NCBI RefSeq assembly: GCF_024813435.1
Contig: NZ_JANAEZ010000002.1
Location: forward strand, 186,001 to 250,000
From: Cognataquiflexum gelatinilyticum
GTDB taxonomy: Bacteria; Bacteroidota; Bacteroidia; Cytophagales; Cyclobacteriaceae
Direction of reading: 5' to 3'
Length of the DNA: 64,000 nt
Shown: in pieces, positions 8,295 through 15,022 of the stretch
Position numbering within the stretch: position 1 is the stretch's first letter
Layout: each line of letters begins with the position of its first letter
Translations under genes and position numbers: made by a program
Notes under the pieces: generated by a model
Seen by the model: only the letters and a program-made list of their open reading frames with translations
What the model was told of the DNA's origin: nothing
The model's database searches: none

Positions 8295-8801
8295 ATGAAA
8301 AAAATCTACCTGTTGTTCCTTCCCATACTGCTTTTTTCTTGTATGGAATCTTCAGAAAACGTCGAAATGGAAAGGCTTCTGGGGGTTTGGATGCATGAAT
8401 TCTCAAATGAGGATGAAACTATTGAATCGACGATTTCCTTTATAGCCGATGGCACCTATATTATTGAAAATAGAAGGGTCCAAAGTTCAGAAGGTTTTAA
8501 CCCAGGGCTTATAGACGCCTATAAGGGCAAGTTTAGCCTAGAGGCTGGAAAGCTCACTTTTTCAGATAAAATATTTTTCTTCACTGAGGATTTTGTAAAT
8601 CCTCCTGCCACTATAGAAGCCCTGCGACAGGGGGAAAATGTTAAATATCCAAAGCAAACGGCGAAGGTTTCATTTGAAGAAAACAACAAAGTCATGGTCC
8701 TTTTATATGACTGCCCCGGTCCTGAACCTGAAGAAGATGAGGTATTAGTCGAATGCCTCGACTTAGGCCCTCTGCCTTACAACCAGGTAAAGAATTTTTA
8801 A
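8295..8801 (+). CDS. Small lipoprotein, lipocalin-like, unknown function
   Basis: 168 residues with a clear lipoprotein signal (LLFSCMESSEN, Cys16). The body has a pattern seen in lipocalin-like Bacteroidota lipoproteins: LLGVWMHEF near the start, then alternating beta strands (TISFIADGTYIIENRR, GKLTFSD). I do not recognise a specific family, and nothing nearby indicates a function. It lies between two vsr remnants, so it is part of the variable region. Confidence 0.65.
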   Translation: MKKIYLLFLPILLFSCMESSENVEMERLLGVWMHEFSNEDETIESTISFIADGTYIIENRRVQSSEGFNPGLIDAYKGKFSLEAGKLTFSDKIFFFTEDFVNPPATIEALRQGENVKYPKQTAKVSFEENNKVMVLLYDCPGPEPEEDEVLVECLDLGPLPYNQVKNF

Positions 8802-8840
8802 GCTCATTTATTCAAGATTCCTTCAGTTCAAACCTTTAGC

Positions 8841-8939
8841 AACCCTGAATTTTTATTCCCAAAATCGAAAGAAACATGCAGCGGGATGCCGAAATCAACC
8901 ATTTCTACCGCACCGGAGGCTGGATCGTCCTTAGATTTC
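8841..8939 (+). pseudogene. Third vsr remnant (internal fragment)
   Basis: In frame this encodes FPKIERNMQRDAEINHFYR, then TGGWIVLRF, closely matching the vsr region after the active-site loop. Similarity stops abruptly at about 8938, where the stop codon of the next, leftward gene lies (8931-8933). The missing vsr tail is not found at the far end of the AT-rich module, near 11780-11880, so a simple insertion into vsr is not supported. Confidence 0.8.
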
Positions 8940-9500
8940 ATATCCCTTTTCAATCCTTTCCAAAAATTCAGTTACATCTCTTTTATCAGTAACTTCTTCA
9001 TCTGTCAATTCAAATCCATCAAATTCGTGCCATTCGTGATCAATTTCAGGATCATAGGGATGATGGTGAAGCCTTGGCAAACCCCAGTCTTGTGGAACAA
9101 AAAACTCATTTGAGATCAATTTTTCTCTTAATATTTCTGAAGCCTTAGTTGGCGAAAGAAAACTTGGATTAGGGAAAATGACAGCCCCAAATTGTTTGTA
9201 ATTAGCTCCATCTCTATATAAATAATTCAACTTAAGATTGAGAGTTGTTTTTGCATTACCTATCGGTAGCTTTTCCAAAAAATCATCTAAATCTTTCTCC
9301 GATTCGAAAGATACAACTGGTTCAATCCCTGATTCAAAAAATTGGATCAATTCAATTAAACTTTCAAAAAACCAAAAATGCTTCCCTTCATAATTGTAAA
9401 TATAGACCTGTTTATTCTCCTCAAACCTAACCAAGTTTAAGATTTCTATGGTTCGGGAAGGTGAAATGTATTCGGTAGAGAGCGAGAAGATTTTGTTCAT
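8931..9500 (-). CDS. Hypothetical protein divergent from the controller gene
   Basis: 189 residues, no signal peptide or membrane segment. I do not recognise the family. It is acidic and rich in aromatic residues (KHFWFFESLIELIQFFES), with a C-terminal half holding LPRLHHHPYDPEIDHEWHEF, a His/Asp/Glu-rich stretch that could bind metal. The gene is AT-rich like the controller and DUF2075 genes and is transcribed away from them out of a 93-base gap that contains a C-box-like operator and a TACTTTTG -7 box. That arrangement suggests it belongs to the same module; an antitoxin, immunity or accessory role is only a guess. Confidence 0.6.
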   Translation of the reverse strand: MNKIFSLSTEYISPSRTIEILNLVRFEENKQVYIYNYEGKHFWFFESLIELIQFFESGIEPVVSFESEKDLDDFLEKLPIGNAKTTLNLKLNYLYRDGANYKQFGAVIFPNPSFLSPTKASEILREKLISNEFFVPQDWGLPRLHHHPYDPEIDHEWHEFDGFELTDEEVTDKRDVTEFLERIEKGYEI

Positions 9501-9519
9501 AAAGTGAAAAGTTGTTTTA

Positions 9520-9527
9520 CAAAAGTA
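9520..9527 (-). promoter_or_regulatory. Bacteroidota -7 box for the leftward gene
   Basis: On the minus strand this reads TACTTTTG, a perfect TAnnTTTG -7 element, about 20 bases before the start of the leftward gene. The expected -33 position (about 9547-9550) has no TTTG and instead falls within the controller box, so the C-like protein may substitute for or block the -33 contact. Confidence 0.5.
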
Positions 9528-9544
9528 GCACTAATTCTTTTTTT

Positions 9545-9575
9545 GTAGACTATAGTCCGTGGTACAATAGGCTAC
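9545..9575. promoter_or_regulatory. C-box-like operator
   Basis: Two imperfect inverted 14-base sites, GTAGACTATAGTCC (9545-9558, plus) and GTAGCCTATTGTAC (9562-9575, minus), agree at 11 of 14 positions. The core GACTATAGTC is a perfect palindrome followed by CGTG, as I recall from operators of restriction-modification controller proteins (GACTTATAGTC followed by CGTG). It ends 18 bases before the controller start and also lies upstream of the leftward gene, so it can control both. Confidence 0.75.
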
Positions 9576-9593
9576 ATTTTTTCAGATTGCAAG

Positions 9594-9800
9594 ATGGACA
9601 TCAAATTAGCTTATGGCGAAAAAGTCAAAGCCATCAGAAAAAGTCAGAATGTATCTCAGGAAAAGCTTGCTGAACTAGCTGAGTTGGACCGCACATACAT
9701 TTCTGATATTGAAAATGGGAAAAGAAATGTTTCGATTGAAACAGTTTTTAAAATCGCTAAAGCCCTTAATTCTCCATTGATAAATTTTTTTGAATTTTAA
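9594..9800 (+). CDS. XRE-family controller (C) protein-like regulator
   Basis: 68 residues, a single helix-turn-helix domain: VSQEKLAELAELDRTYISDI and ENGKRNVSIETVFKIAKAL. The LDRTYISDIENGKRN recognition region matches R-M controller proteins such as C.Esp1396I, which bind C-boxes as dimers and delay restriction-enzyme expression by a self-activating loop. A C-box-like dyad lies 18 bases upstream, so autoregulation is likely. The next gene, 15 bases on, is a DUF2075 nuclease-helicase and not a restriction enzyme. XRE repressors of toxin-antitoxin loci are the alternative, but the operator favours a C protein. Confidence 0.85.
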   Translation: MDIKLAYGEKVKAIRKSQNVSQEKLAELAELDRTYISDIENGKRNVSIETVFKIAKALNSPLINFFEF

Positions 9801-9815
9801 AATTTTAAGTAATAA

Positions 9816-11777
9816 ATGGATAGAAGTTATTACTCAAATTCTGTATCCGACTTCTTAATTGATAATAGAGATAAGATACTTGGACAGTTAATTAGAAATC
9901 ATGATTTTCCTGCTGAGAACTTACAGCGAAATGCTTGGATAAAACAAATCGACATACTTAAAAGCGCACTCAAACCCTTTACAAGGGGACGCATTTATTT
10001 TGAGTTCGCAATACCCAGAATGGGAAAAAGAGTGGATAATATTTTGTTAATCGATGACTTTATTTTTGTTATCGAATTTAAAGTAGGTGACTTAGAATAT
10101 CAAAAGTATGCAGTTGAACAAGTAGTGGACTACTGTTTAGATTTACAAAATTTCCATGAGGGTAGTCACCATGAAAAAATAGCCCCTATCCTAATTTCAA
10201 CAAAAGCACCTAGTTTAGAAAACACGATTTCAGTAAAGGACAATTTATTTGAACCATTAAAGTGCAATCAAGTAAATTTTACAAAATTAGTTTCAGAAGT
10301 GCTTTTCTTTAGCGATGGATATAAAATAAACCACATCTTATGGGAAAACTCTATTTATAAACCAACACCAACAATAATTGAAGCTTCTCAGGCACTTTAC
10401 AGAGGACATTCTGTTGAAGAAATATCAAGACATGATGCAGGCGCAAAAAATCTTACAAAATCAACTGAAACTATCAATCGTATAATTGAAAATTCAAAAT
10501 ACAATCATACAAAATCAATTTGTTTCTTAACTGGGGTTCCTGGAGCAGGAAAAACTCTTGCAGGACTAAATATAGCAAATGAAAGAAGAAAAGCCGATAA
10601 AGATGAAAATGCGGTTTTCCTCTCAGGAAATGGTCCTTTGGTATATGTTTTAAGAGAGGCACTAATTAGAGACGAAGTTCTTCAGGCAAAAGAAAAAGGA
10701 GAGAAATTAACAAAGAAAAAGTCTGCAATAAAAGCTAATGCTTTTATTCAGAACATTCATCATTTCCGTGATGACAATTTAATATCAAATCAGGCACCTG
10801 ATGAAAAAGTTGTTGTTTTTGACGAGGCGCAAAGAGCCTGGACAAAAGAAAAGGCAACTTCATTTATGAAATCAAGAGGTAAAGATTTCGAAATGTCTGA
10901 ACCTGAATTTCTAATTGATGTCATGAATAGACACGAAAACTACTGCACAATAATATGTCTTGTTGGAGGTGGCCAGGAAATAAATACAGGTGAAGCTGGG
11001 CTTTCAGAATGGGTTTTCGCTTTAAAAAATCATTATCCAGATTGGCATATATATTATTCAAGTCTTATCACAGGGGATAGTGACTATTTAAATGACGATA
11101 TCTTAAAAGAATGGTTAAGTGAAAATGGAACAGAAGAAGAACATTTACATCTTTCAGTTTCCGTTCGTTCCTTTCGTTCAGAAAAAATTTCCAGTTTTGT
11201 TCACGCGGTGATTGCCGGAAATGCTAGTCAAGCCAAACTAATATTATCAGAAATCAATAATTTGTTCCCCATCCTCATTACACGAGATTTTAATGTGGCG
11301 AAACACTGGCTTCGAAAAAACGCAAAAGGATCAGAAAGAATAGGATTAGTTGGGAGTTCAGGGGGAAGGAGATTAAGGCCATTGGGTATTGATGTAAAAA
11401 ATGAGATTACAGCAGAGGATTGGTTTTTAAATGATTCTTCTGATGTTCGATCCTCTCACTACTTAGAATTAGTTGCTACCGAATTTGATATTCAAGGATT
11501 AGAGATTGACTATGTATGCTTGGCTTGGGATATTAACTTTTATTTCAAAAACGATGAATGGAATTATCAATCATTTGAAGGGACAAAATGGAAAGGAATT
11601 ATTAGTGAAATAGACAAATCATATTTAAGAAATGCTTACAGAGTATTAATGACAAGGGCAAGACAAGGTTTTATTATTTTCGTTCCTTTTGGTGATGATT
11701 TAGATCATACAAGGCCAAAGGAATTGTATGATAGTACATTTAATTTTTTTAAGGAATGTGGAATCCCTTCAATTTGA
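9816..11777 (+). CDS. PD-(D/E)XK nuclease fused to DUF2075 (Schlafen-group-3) helicase
   Basis: 653 residues. About residues 55-130 form a restriction-endonuclease-like fold with D74, then FVIEFK (E87, K89) as the likely metal and catalytic residues. A superfamily I-type ATPase follows: GVPGAGKT (240-247), VVVFDEAQRAW (D336, E337), a FDIQGLEIDY motif near 550 and NAYRVLMTRARQG (606-618). This matches DUF2075/PF09848. Combined nuclease and helicase activity suggests DNA cleavage or processing. It follows the controller gene and shares its low GC content. An anti-phage role is plausible from the context but unproven. No methyltransferase is nearby to protect the host. Confidence 0.85.
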   Translation: MDRSYYSNSVSDFLIDNRDKILGQLIRNHDFPAENLQRNAWIKQIDILKSALKPFTRGRIYFEFAIPRMGKRVDNILLIDDFIFVIEFKVGDLEYQKYAVEQVVDYCLDLQNFHEGSHHEKIAPILISTKAPSLENTISVKDNLFEPLKCNQVNFTKLVSEVLFFSDGYKINHILWENSIYKPTPTIIEASQALYRGHSVEEISRHDAGAKNLTKSTETINRIIENSKYNHTKSICFLTGVPGAGKTLAGLNIANERRKADKDENAVFLSGNGPLVYVLREALIRDEVLQAKEKGEKLTKKKSAIKANAFIQNIHHFRDDNLISNQAPDEKVVVFDEAQRAWTKEKATSFMKSRGKDFEMSEPEFLIDVMNRHENYCTIICLVGGGQEINTGEAGLSEWVFALKNHYPDWHIYYSSLITGDSDYLNDDILKEWLSENGTEEEHLHLSVSVRSFRSEKISSFVHAVIAGNASQAKLILSEINNLFPILITRDFNVAKHWLRKNAKGSERIGLVGSSGGRRLRPLGIDVKNEITAEDWFLNDSSDVRSSHYLELVATEFDIQGLEIDYVCLAWDINFYFKNDEWNYQSFEGTKWKGIISEIDKSYLRNAYRVLMTRARQGFIIFVPFGDDLDHTRPKELYDSTFNFFKECGIPSI

Positions 11778-11895
11778 AAATTTTCTCATAAAACACCACA
11801 TCCCGCCTAGAAAAACCATCCGCTTAGGATTCCTAAAAAAAAGTTAACAATTCAAAAAAGGGAAATTTTATTCTTTATCCCAAAATTGATCAATC

Positions 11896-12636
11896 TTACT
11901 TGAAACACCCCACCACCCCAATCGCACCACCTTCCTTCAGGGTATAAGTTTGGCCATTGACCACATCGATAAACTTGATACCTACGATTCCCAAAATCAG
12001 TCTGTGGCTTTGGGGAGTTTCAAAGGACAGTACCTTTTCTCCCAAGACCGAAAGGCTTTGTCTCCCATCCAAAATCTCACTTTCCTGCCAAACCACAACA
12101 GTTTCCGCATCTTCTGACAGGGACACCAAGCCGAAAATGACCTGACGTTGACCTTGCTGTTTTCCGGTAGTTGCTGAAGCCGTGACCTCTCCAAAGTCGA
12201 AGCTATAGGATTTGCCTTTCTTTATTTCTGCCATAACTGGAAACCCTCCCAATACAGAACGCAAGTTGCTATCTGCCGTAAAATTGACACCCACCAATTG
12301 GCTAACATCTCCTGCAGTGACTTTCCGCATGCCTTTGGGATTGATGGGGTCTGTCCCCAAGATGGACACAAAAAGTTTGGTAAACCTACCATTGAAATTC
12401 GGGTCCACGTTGGGACACGGCTTAGATAAAATCGCCCTTCTAAGTTTCCCAGCCACGCTACTTGCCGTCCCAAATTCCGAAGCATTTTTCCTCGAATTTT
12501 CAAAGGCATCGTCATTTTTGAATTGTTCGGTCGTCGGACCTGTCTTTGTCCGAACCATATCCACCCCCTCGCTTTGGTAAAAATCGAGGCCACCCATTTT
12601 GCCTTTAAAGCGAAATATTCCTGTCTGTCTAGCCAT
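11896..12636 (-). CDS. Conserved Bacteroidota protein of unknown function (MARQ family)
   Basis: 246 residues, no signal peptide. The N-terminus MARQTGIFRFKGKMGGLDFY, followed by RTKTG and SRKNASEFG, is familiar from a widespread Bacteroidota family of about 250 residues that often starts MARQKG. Its function is, to my knowledge, unassigned. The first ~110 residues carry charged, small-residue repeats and the rest is beta-rich. It starts directly beside a 22-bp iteron array, which may control it. Confidence 0.6.
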   Translation of the reverse strand: MARQTGIFRFKGKMGGLDFYQSEGVDMVRTKTGPTTEQFKNDDAFENSRKNASEFGTASSVAGKLRRAILSKPCPNVDPNFNGRFTKLFVSILGTDPINPKGMRKVTAGDVSQLVGVNFTADSNLRSVLGGFPVMAEIKKGKSYSFDFGEVTASATTGKQQGQRQVIFGLVSLSEDAETVVVWQESEILDGRQSLSVLGEKVLSFETPQSHRLILGIVGIKFIDVVNGQTYTLKEGGAIGVVGCFK

Positions 12637-12639
12637 AGT

Positions 12640-12760
12640 TCCGTATACTTTCCGTTATAGTTCCCCTATACTTCCGTTATAGTTCCCTTACCCATACTCC
12701 GTGTCTGAGTTACCGATACTCCGTGTCAGAGTAGGGGATACTCCGTGTTTGCCTTACCTT
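12640..12760. repeat. Iteron-like direct repeats upstream of the MARQ gene
   Basis: ATACTCCGTGT occurs at 12694, 12716 and 12738, spaced exactly 22 bases. A related unit, TCCGTTATAGTTCCC, occurs at 12651 and 12673, again 22 apart; both share the ATACTyCCGT core. Twenty-two bases is about two helical turns, so a protein would meet all units on one face of the DNA. The array lies immediately upstream of the start codon of the leftward gene. Confidence 0.8.
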
Positions 12761-12940
12761 AGCCTTACCTTTGATACCATGTGAAACTGACCCAGAGTGC
12801 TTGTAGGGGTGATCAAGAAACTCTGATTACTATAAACCTAGTAAAAAATATTTGAAAATCAAATTTTGTTTATTGCCTTTGTATCTTTCAAACTATCCTC
12901 CTTTTTCTAATGCTATTTTTTTAATTAATCTTAATTGATA

Positions 12941-13092
12941 ACAGCGCGGAGGAATGATCCTGTAGCTTCGGGAGGCCGGCCTAGGCCTTGTGGGTTGATA
13001 GGATTTTGCCGTCTTGACTTTTTGGGCTACTTTTTTTTCCAAAGCCTGCCCCGTATTTATCGGGGAAAAAAAGTAGCTGTAAAAAAAGAGTT
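12941..13092. repeat. Dispersed hairpin repeat, copy 1
   Basis: Contains GGAGGAATGATCC at its left end, then GCTACTTTTTTTTCC (13026-13040) and the inverted GGGAAAAAAAGTAGC (13063-13077). The same parts recur in order at 13731-13800. The spacer 12637-13237 holds no gene besides this and the iterons. Confidence 0.75.
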
Positions 13093-13237
13093 TAATTAAA
13101 CTAAAGGGTTTAGAATATTTTATGCCTGATATCCTATAACCCTCTACTTTCCTTTCAACTCATTTATGGTTATAAAAAAAATTTACACCTCAACATTTCT
13201 TGCCTTCTTCCCGTCATGGTTTCAAAATCGTGACCCT

Positions 13238-13645
13238 ATGAAAAAATCCTTTCCAATGCTCGCCATTTGTTTCCTGCTTTTATCATGCATAGAACAGGAA
13301 ACGCTTGAATTAGAATCCGGTGAATTTCCCCTCGGTACCTGGACCAATATCCAATTTGAAGAAACCGGTTTTACTATGGACCGCAGCAGCAAACTTCCTG
13401 AGAATACCTACGGCTATGTTTTCCAAAAAAACGGCAAACTTATCCACCGTGCCAATTCAGGTTTCTGCGGAACACCTCCAATTGTCACTGCAGATTTTGC
13501 AGGAAAATGGACCCTCAAAGGAGATATTGTCGAAGTGGAGGTAAATTTTTGGGGCGGAAAATACAGGCAGGAATGGAAAGTAACCCAGCTTTCAGGCAAA
13601 ACAGTAAAGGTCGAGCTGCTCAAGCAGGAATATTTTAACGATTAG
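13238..13645 (+). CDS. Small lipoprotein of unknown function
   Basis: 135 residues from ATG 13238, chosen because it begins MKKSFPMLAI and leads into a lipobox (LLLSCIEQ); the longer frame from 13166 would put 24 unlikely residues before the signal. The body resembles lipocalin-like small lipoproteins (LGTWTNIQFE, GKWTLKGDIVEVE), similar in style to the lipoprotein at 8295. It is bracketed by two copies of a hairpin repeat. No function can be assigned. Confidence 0.7.
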   Translation: MKKSFPMLAICFLLLSCIEQETLELESGEFPLGTWTNIQFEETGFTMDRSSKLPENTYGYVFQKNGKLIHRANSGFCGTPPIVTADFAGKWTLKGDIVEVEVNFWGGKYRQEWKVTQLSGKTVKVELLKQEYFND

Positions 13646-13723
13646 ATATCGCTATCTAGTACCCACTTTTCCTGGAAAGACTAGGTAGAATTTTTCGGAT
13701 TAAAACTGATCCTCGTATGTTCT

Positions 13724-13800
13724 AGGCGGGGAGGAATGATTCCCTTATCATTTTGTATTGGCTACTTTTTTTGTCAAGAAAAAAAGTAGCTATAAAAGAG
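13724..13800. repeat. Dispersed hairpin repeat, copy 2
   Basis: GAGGAATGATTCC at the left, then GCTACTTTTTTT (13761-13772) and AAAAAAAGTAGC (13779-13790) around the 6-base loop GTCAAG. Same order and orientation as copy 1 at 12941. It may also terminate transcription of the small lipoprotein gene. Confidence 0.78.
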
Positions 13801-13865
13801 ACGGTCTTTTTCATTTACACAATAAGAATCAATTTTAAGTTTAATTAATATTGTTATTACGAACC

Positions 13866-14516
13866 CTACCCAAACATCACCCTCCCCAACTCCTCAAAAT
13901 CCCCCACCACCCCATCACAACCCAAGGACAGCAAAGTTTCCTTGCTTTCTGACGTACTGATCCCAACAACCTGTAATCCACCACGCTTTGCCGCCAAGAT
14001 CCCTCCTTGGGAATCTTCGATGACAAGGCATTCTTCCGGCCTCAACCTGGCCTTTTCCATACTCAGCAGGAAAATCTCCGGGTCGGGTTTGCCCTTGCTG
14101 ACTTCATGCCCGCCGGTGGTAAAGGAAAAATAAGAACGGATCTCGAGGCTGTCCAAAGTAAAATCAATATTGGGTTGGTCACCCATGGTGGCCAAAAGGG
14201 ATTGGAGGCCTTTGGCTTTTATGGCTTGGAGAAATGCGGTCAGACCATTTACTTCCTGGATATGGGGGCGGTACATTTCTCGATAGGTTCGTTCCTTCTC
14301 CTGCCCGAGTTCATATAGCTGATGCGGATCTTCGATTTGGGGAAAAAACCGCTGCATCATTTCATCGATCGTCCCATGGTTTTGTGCATGGAATTGAGAT
14401 GAATTGAGGTGGATTCCATGTTGCTGCAAAAACTCCAGCCATGCATCCCGGTGATAAGGAATATTATCCACCAAGGTCCCATCCATGTCGAAAATAATTG
14501 CTTTGGGTAGTTTCAT
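13866..14516 (-). CDS. HAD-superfamily hydrolase (beta-phosphoglucomutase-like)
   Basis: 216 residues. DMDGTLVD (nucleophile D10, general acid D12) opens a HAD subfamily IA protein. A helical cap with NHGTIDEMMQRFF follows, then KGKPDPEIFLLS and LVIEDSQGGILAA as motifs III and IV. The cap sequence is closest to beta-phosphoglucomutase or small sugar-phosphate phosphatases. The substrate cannot be fixed from sequence. A cytosolic, single-gene unit; the spacer beyond its start is repeat-rich. Confidence 0.85.
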   Translation of the reverse strand: MKLPKAIIFDMDGTLVDNIPYHRDAWLEFLQQHGIHLNSSQFHAQNHGTIDEMMQRFFPQIEDPHQLYELGQEKERTYREMYRPHIQEVNGLTAFLQAIKAKGLQSLLATMGDQPNIDFTLDSLEIRSYFSFTTGGHEVSKGKPDPEIFLLSMEKARLRPEECLVIEDSQGGILAAKRGGLQVVGISTSESKETLLSLGCDGVVGDFEELGRVMFG

Positions 14517-14524
14517 GTTTTTTA

Positions 14525-14900
14525 AGATTGGAGATATGAGACCTGAGACTGAATTCTGGTAAGGTTAAGAGAGATTGTAAAATAAGAGTTTTAAAGTTAA
14601 AAAGTTGAAAGGTTTTAAAGTTGAGTCCAAAGGTCATGTTTGTCGGGTCCGTCACTCTGAGTCCCCAACATTTAGAAAATGTTCAGAAAAGGAATGACGG
14701 TTGGTCTTGCGTCATCTTGAATCCGAGGTACGAGGATGAAAGATCTCAGAAAAAAGAGACCCTTTGCTTCACTCAGGGTGACGATCAAGAGATTCACGTC
14801 ATTGGTGGTGCAGCGAAGAGTCCCACTTAAAGTATATGAGATCCTTCAGTCGTACCTCCTTCAGGATGACGGGTAATTCTCTCCACCTCGGATACTTTGT
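14525..14900. repeat. Cluster of dispersed intergenic repeats
   Basis: This part of the 506-base gap holds TGAGACCTGAGAC at ~14537 and several copies, in both directions, of a GTCAYCCTGAGTGAAGCGAAGGRTCTC-like unit (about 14650, 14708, inverted 14756-14785, inverted 14840-14872). The unit recurs at 16623-16650. No open frame here looks coding. Confidence 0.65.
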
Positions 14901-14934
14901 ACTTGGTTCATGGTACTTCGTACTTTTCCCACCT

Positions 14935-15022
14935 TGTATATCCAATCTTCTACCAACCAAACTTTCTAACCTTGAAACCTTCCAACCTTAAAAATTTCCC
15001 AATCTTCCAATTTTCCAATTTT
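14935..15022 (-). repeat. Purine-rich 3' tract of the AGCS gene
   Basis: A string of short AACCTTCC, AATCTTCC and AATTTTCC units on the plus strand, ending exactly at the stop codon of the symporter. In the sense of that mRNA it is a purine-rich GGAAGATTGGAA tract. Similar tracts follow two other leftward genes (before 16800 and 20225). Confidence 0.7.

Noticed and set aside
9594..9800. XRE antitoxin of a toxin-antitoxin pair
   Set aside because: The following gene is far larger than a usual toxin and the operator has the C-box form; an R-M-type controller fits better, though not proven.
8938..11880. Insertion of the AT-rich module into a vsr gene
   Set aside because: The vsr fragment stops at the left edge, but no vsr tail is seen after 11777, so a clean insertion is not supported.
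12694..12748. Short regular repeats that could be a CRISPR array
   Set aside because: Units are contiguous 22-mers without unique spacers of 30-40 bases and no cas genes are near.
13166..13237. N-terminal extension of the small lipoprotein
   Set aside because: The internal ATG at 13238 gives a standard lipoprotein signal; the extension would place 24 residues before it.
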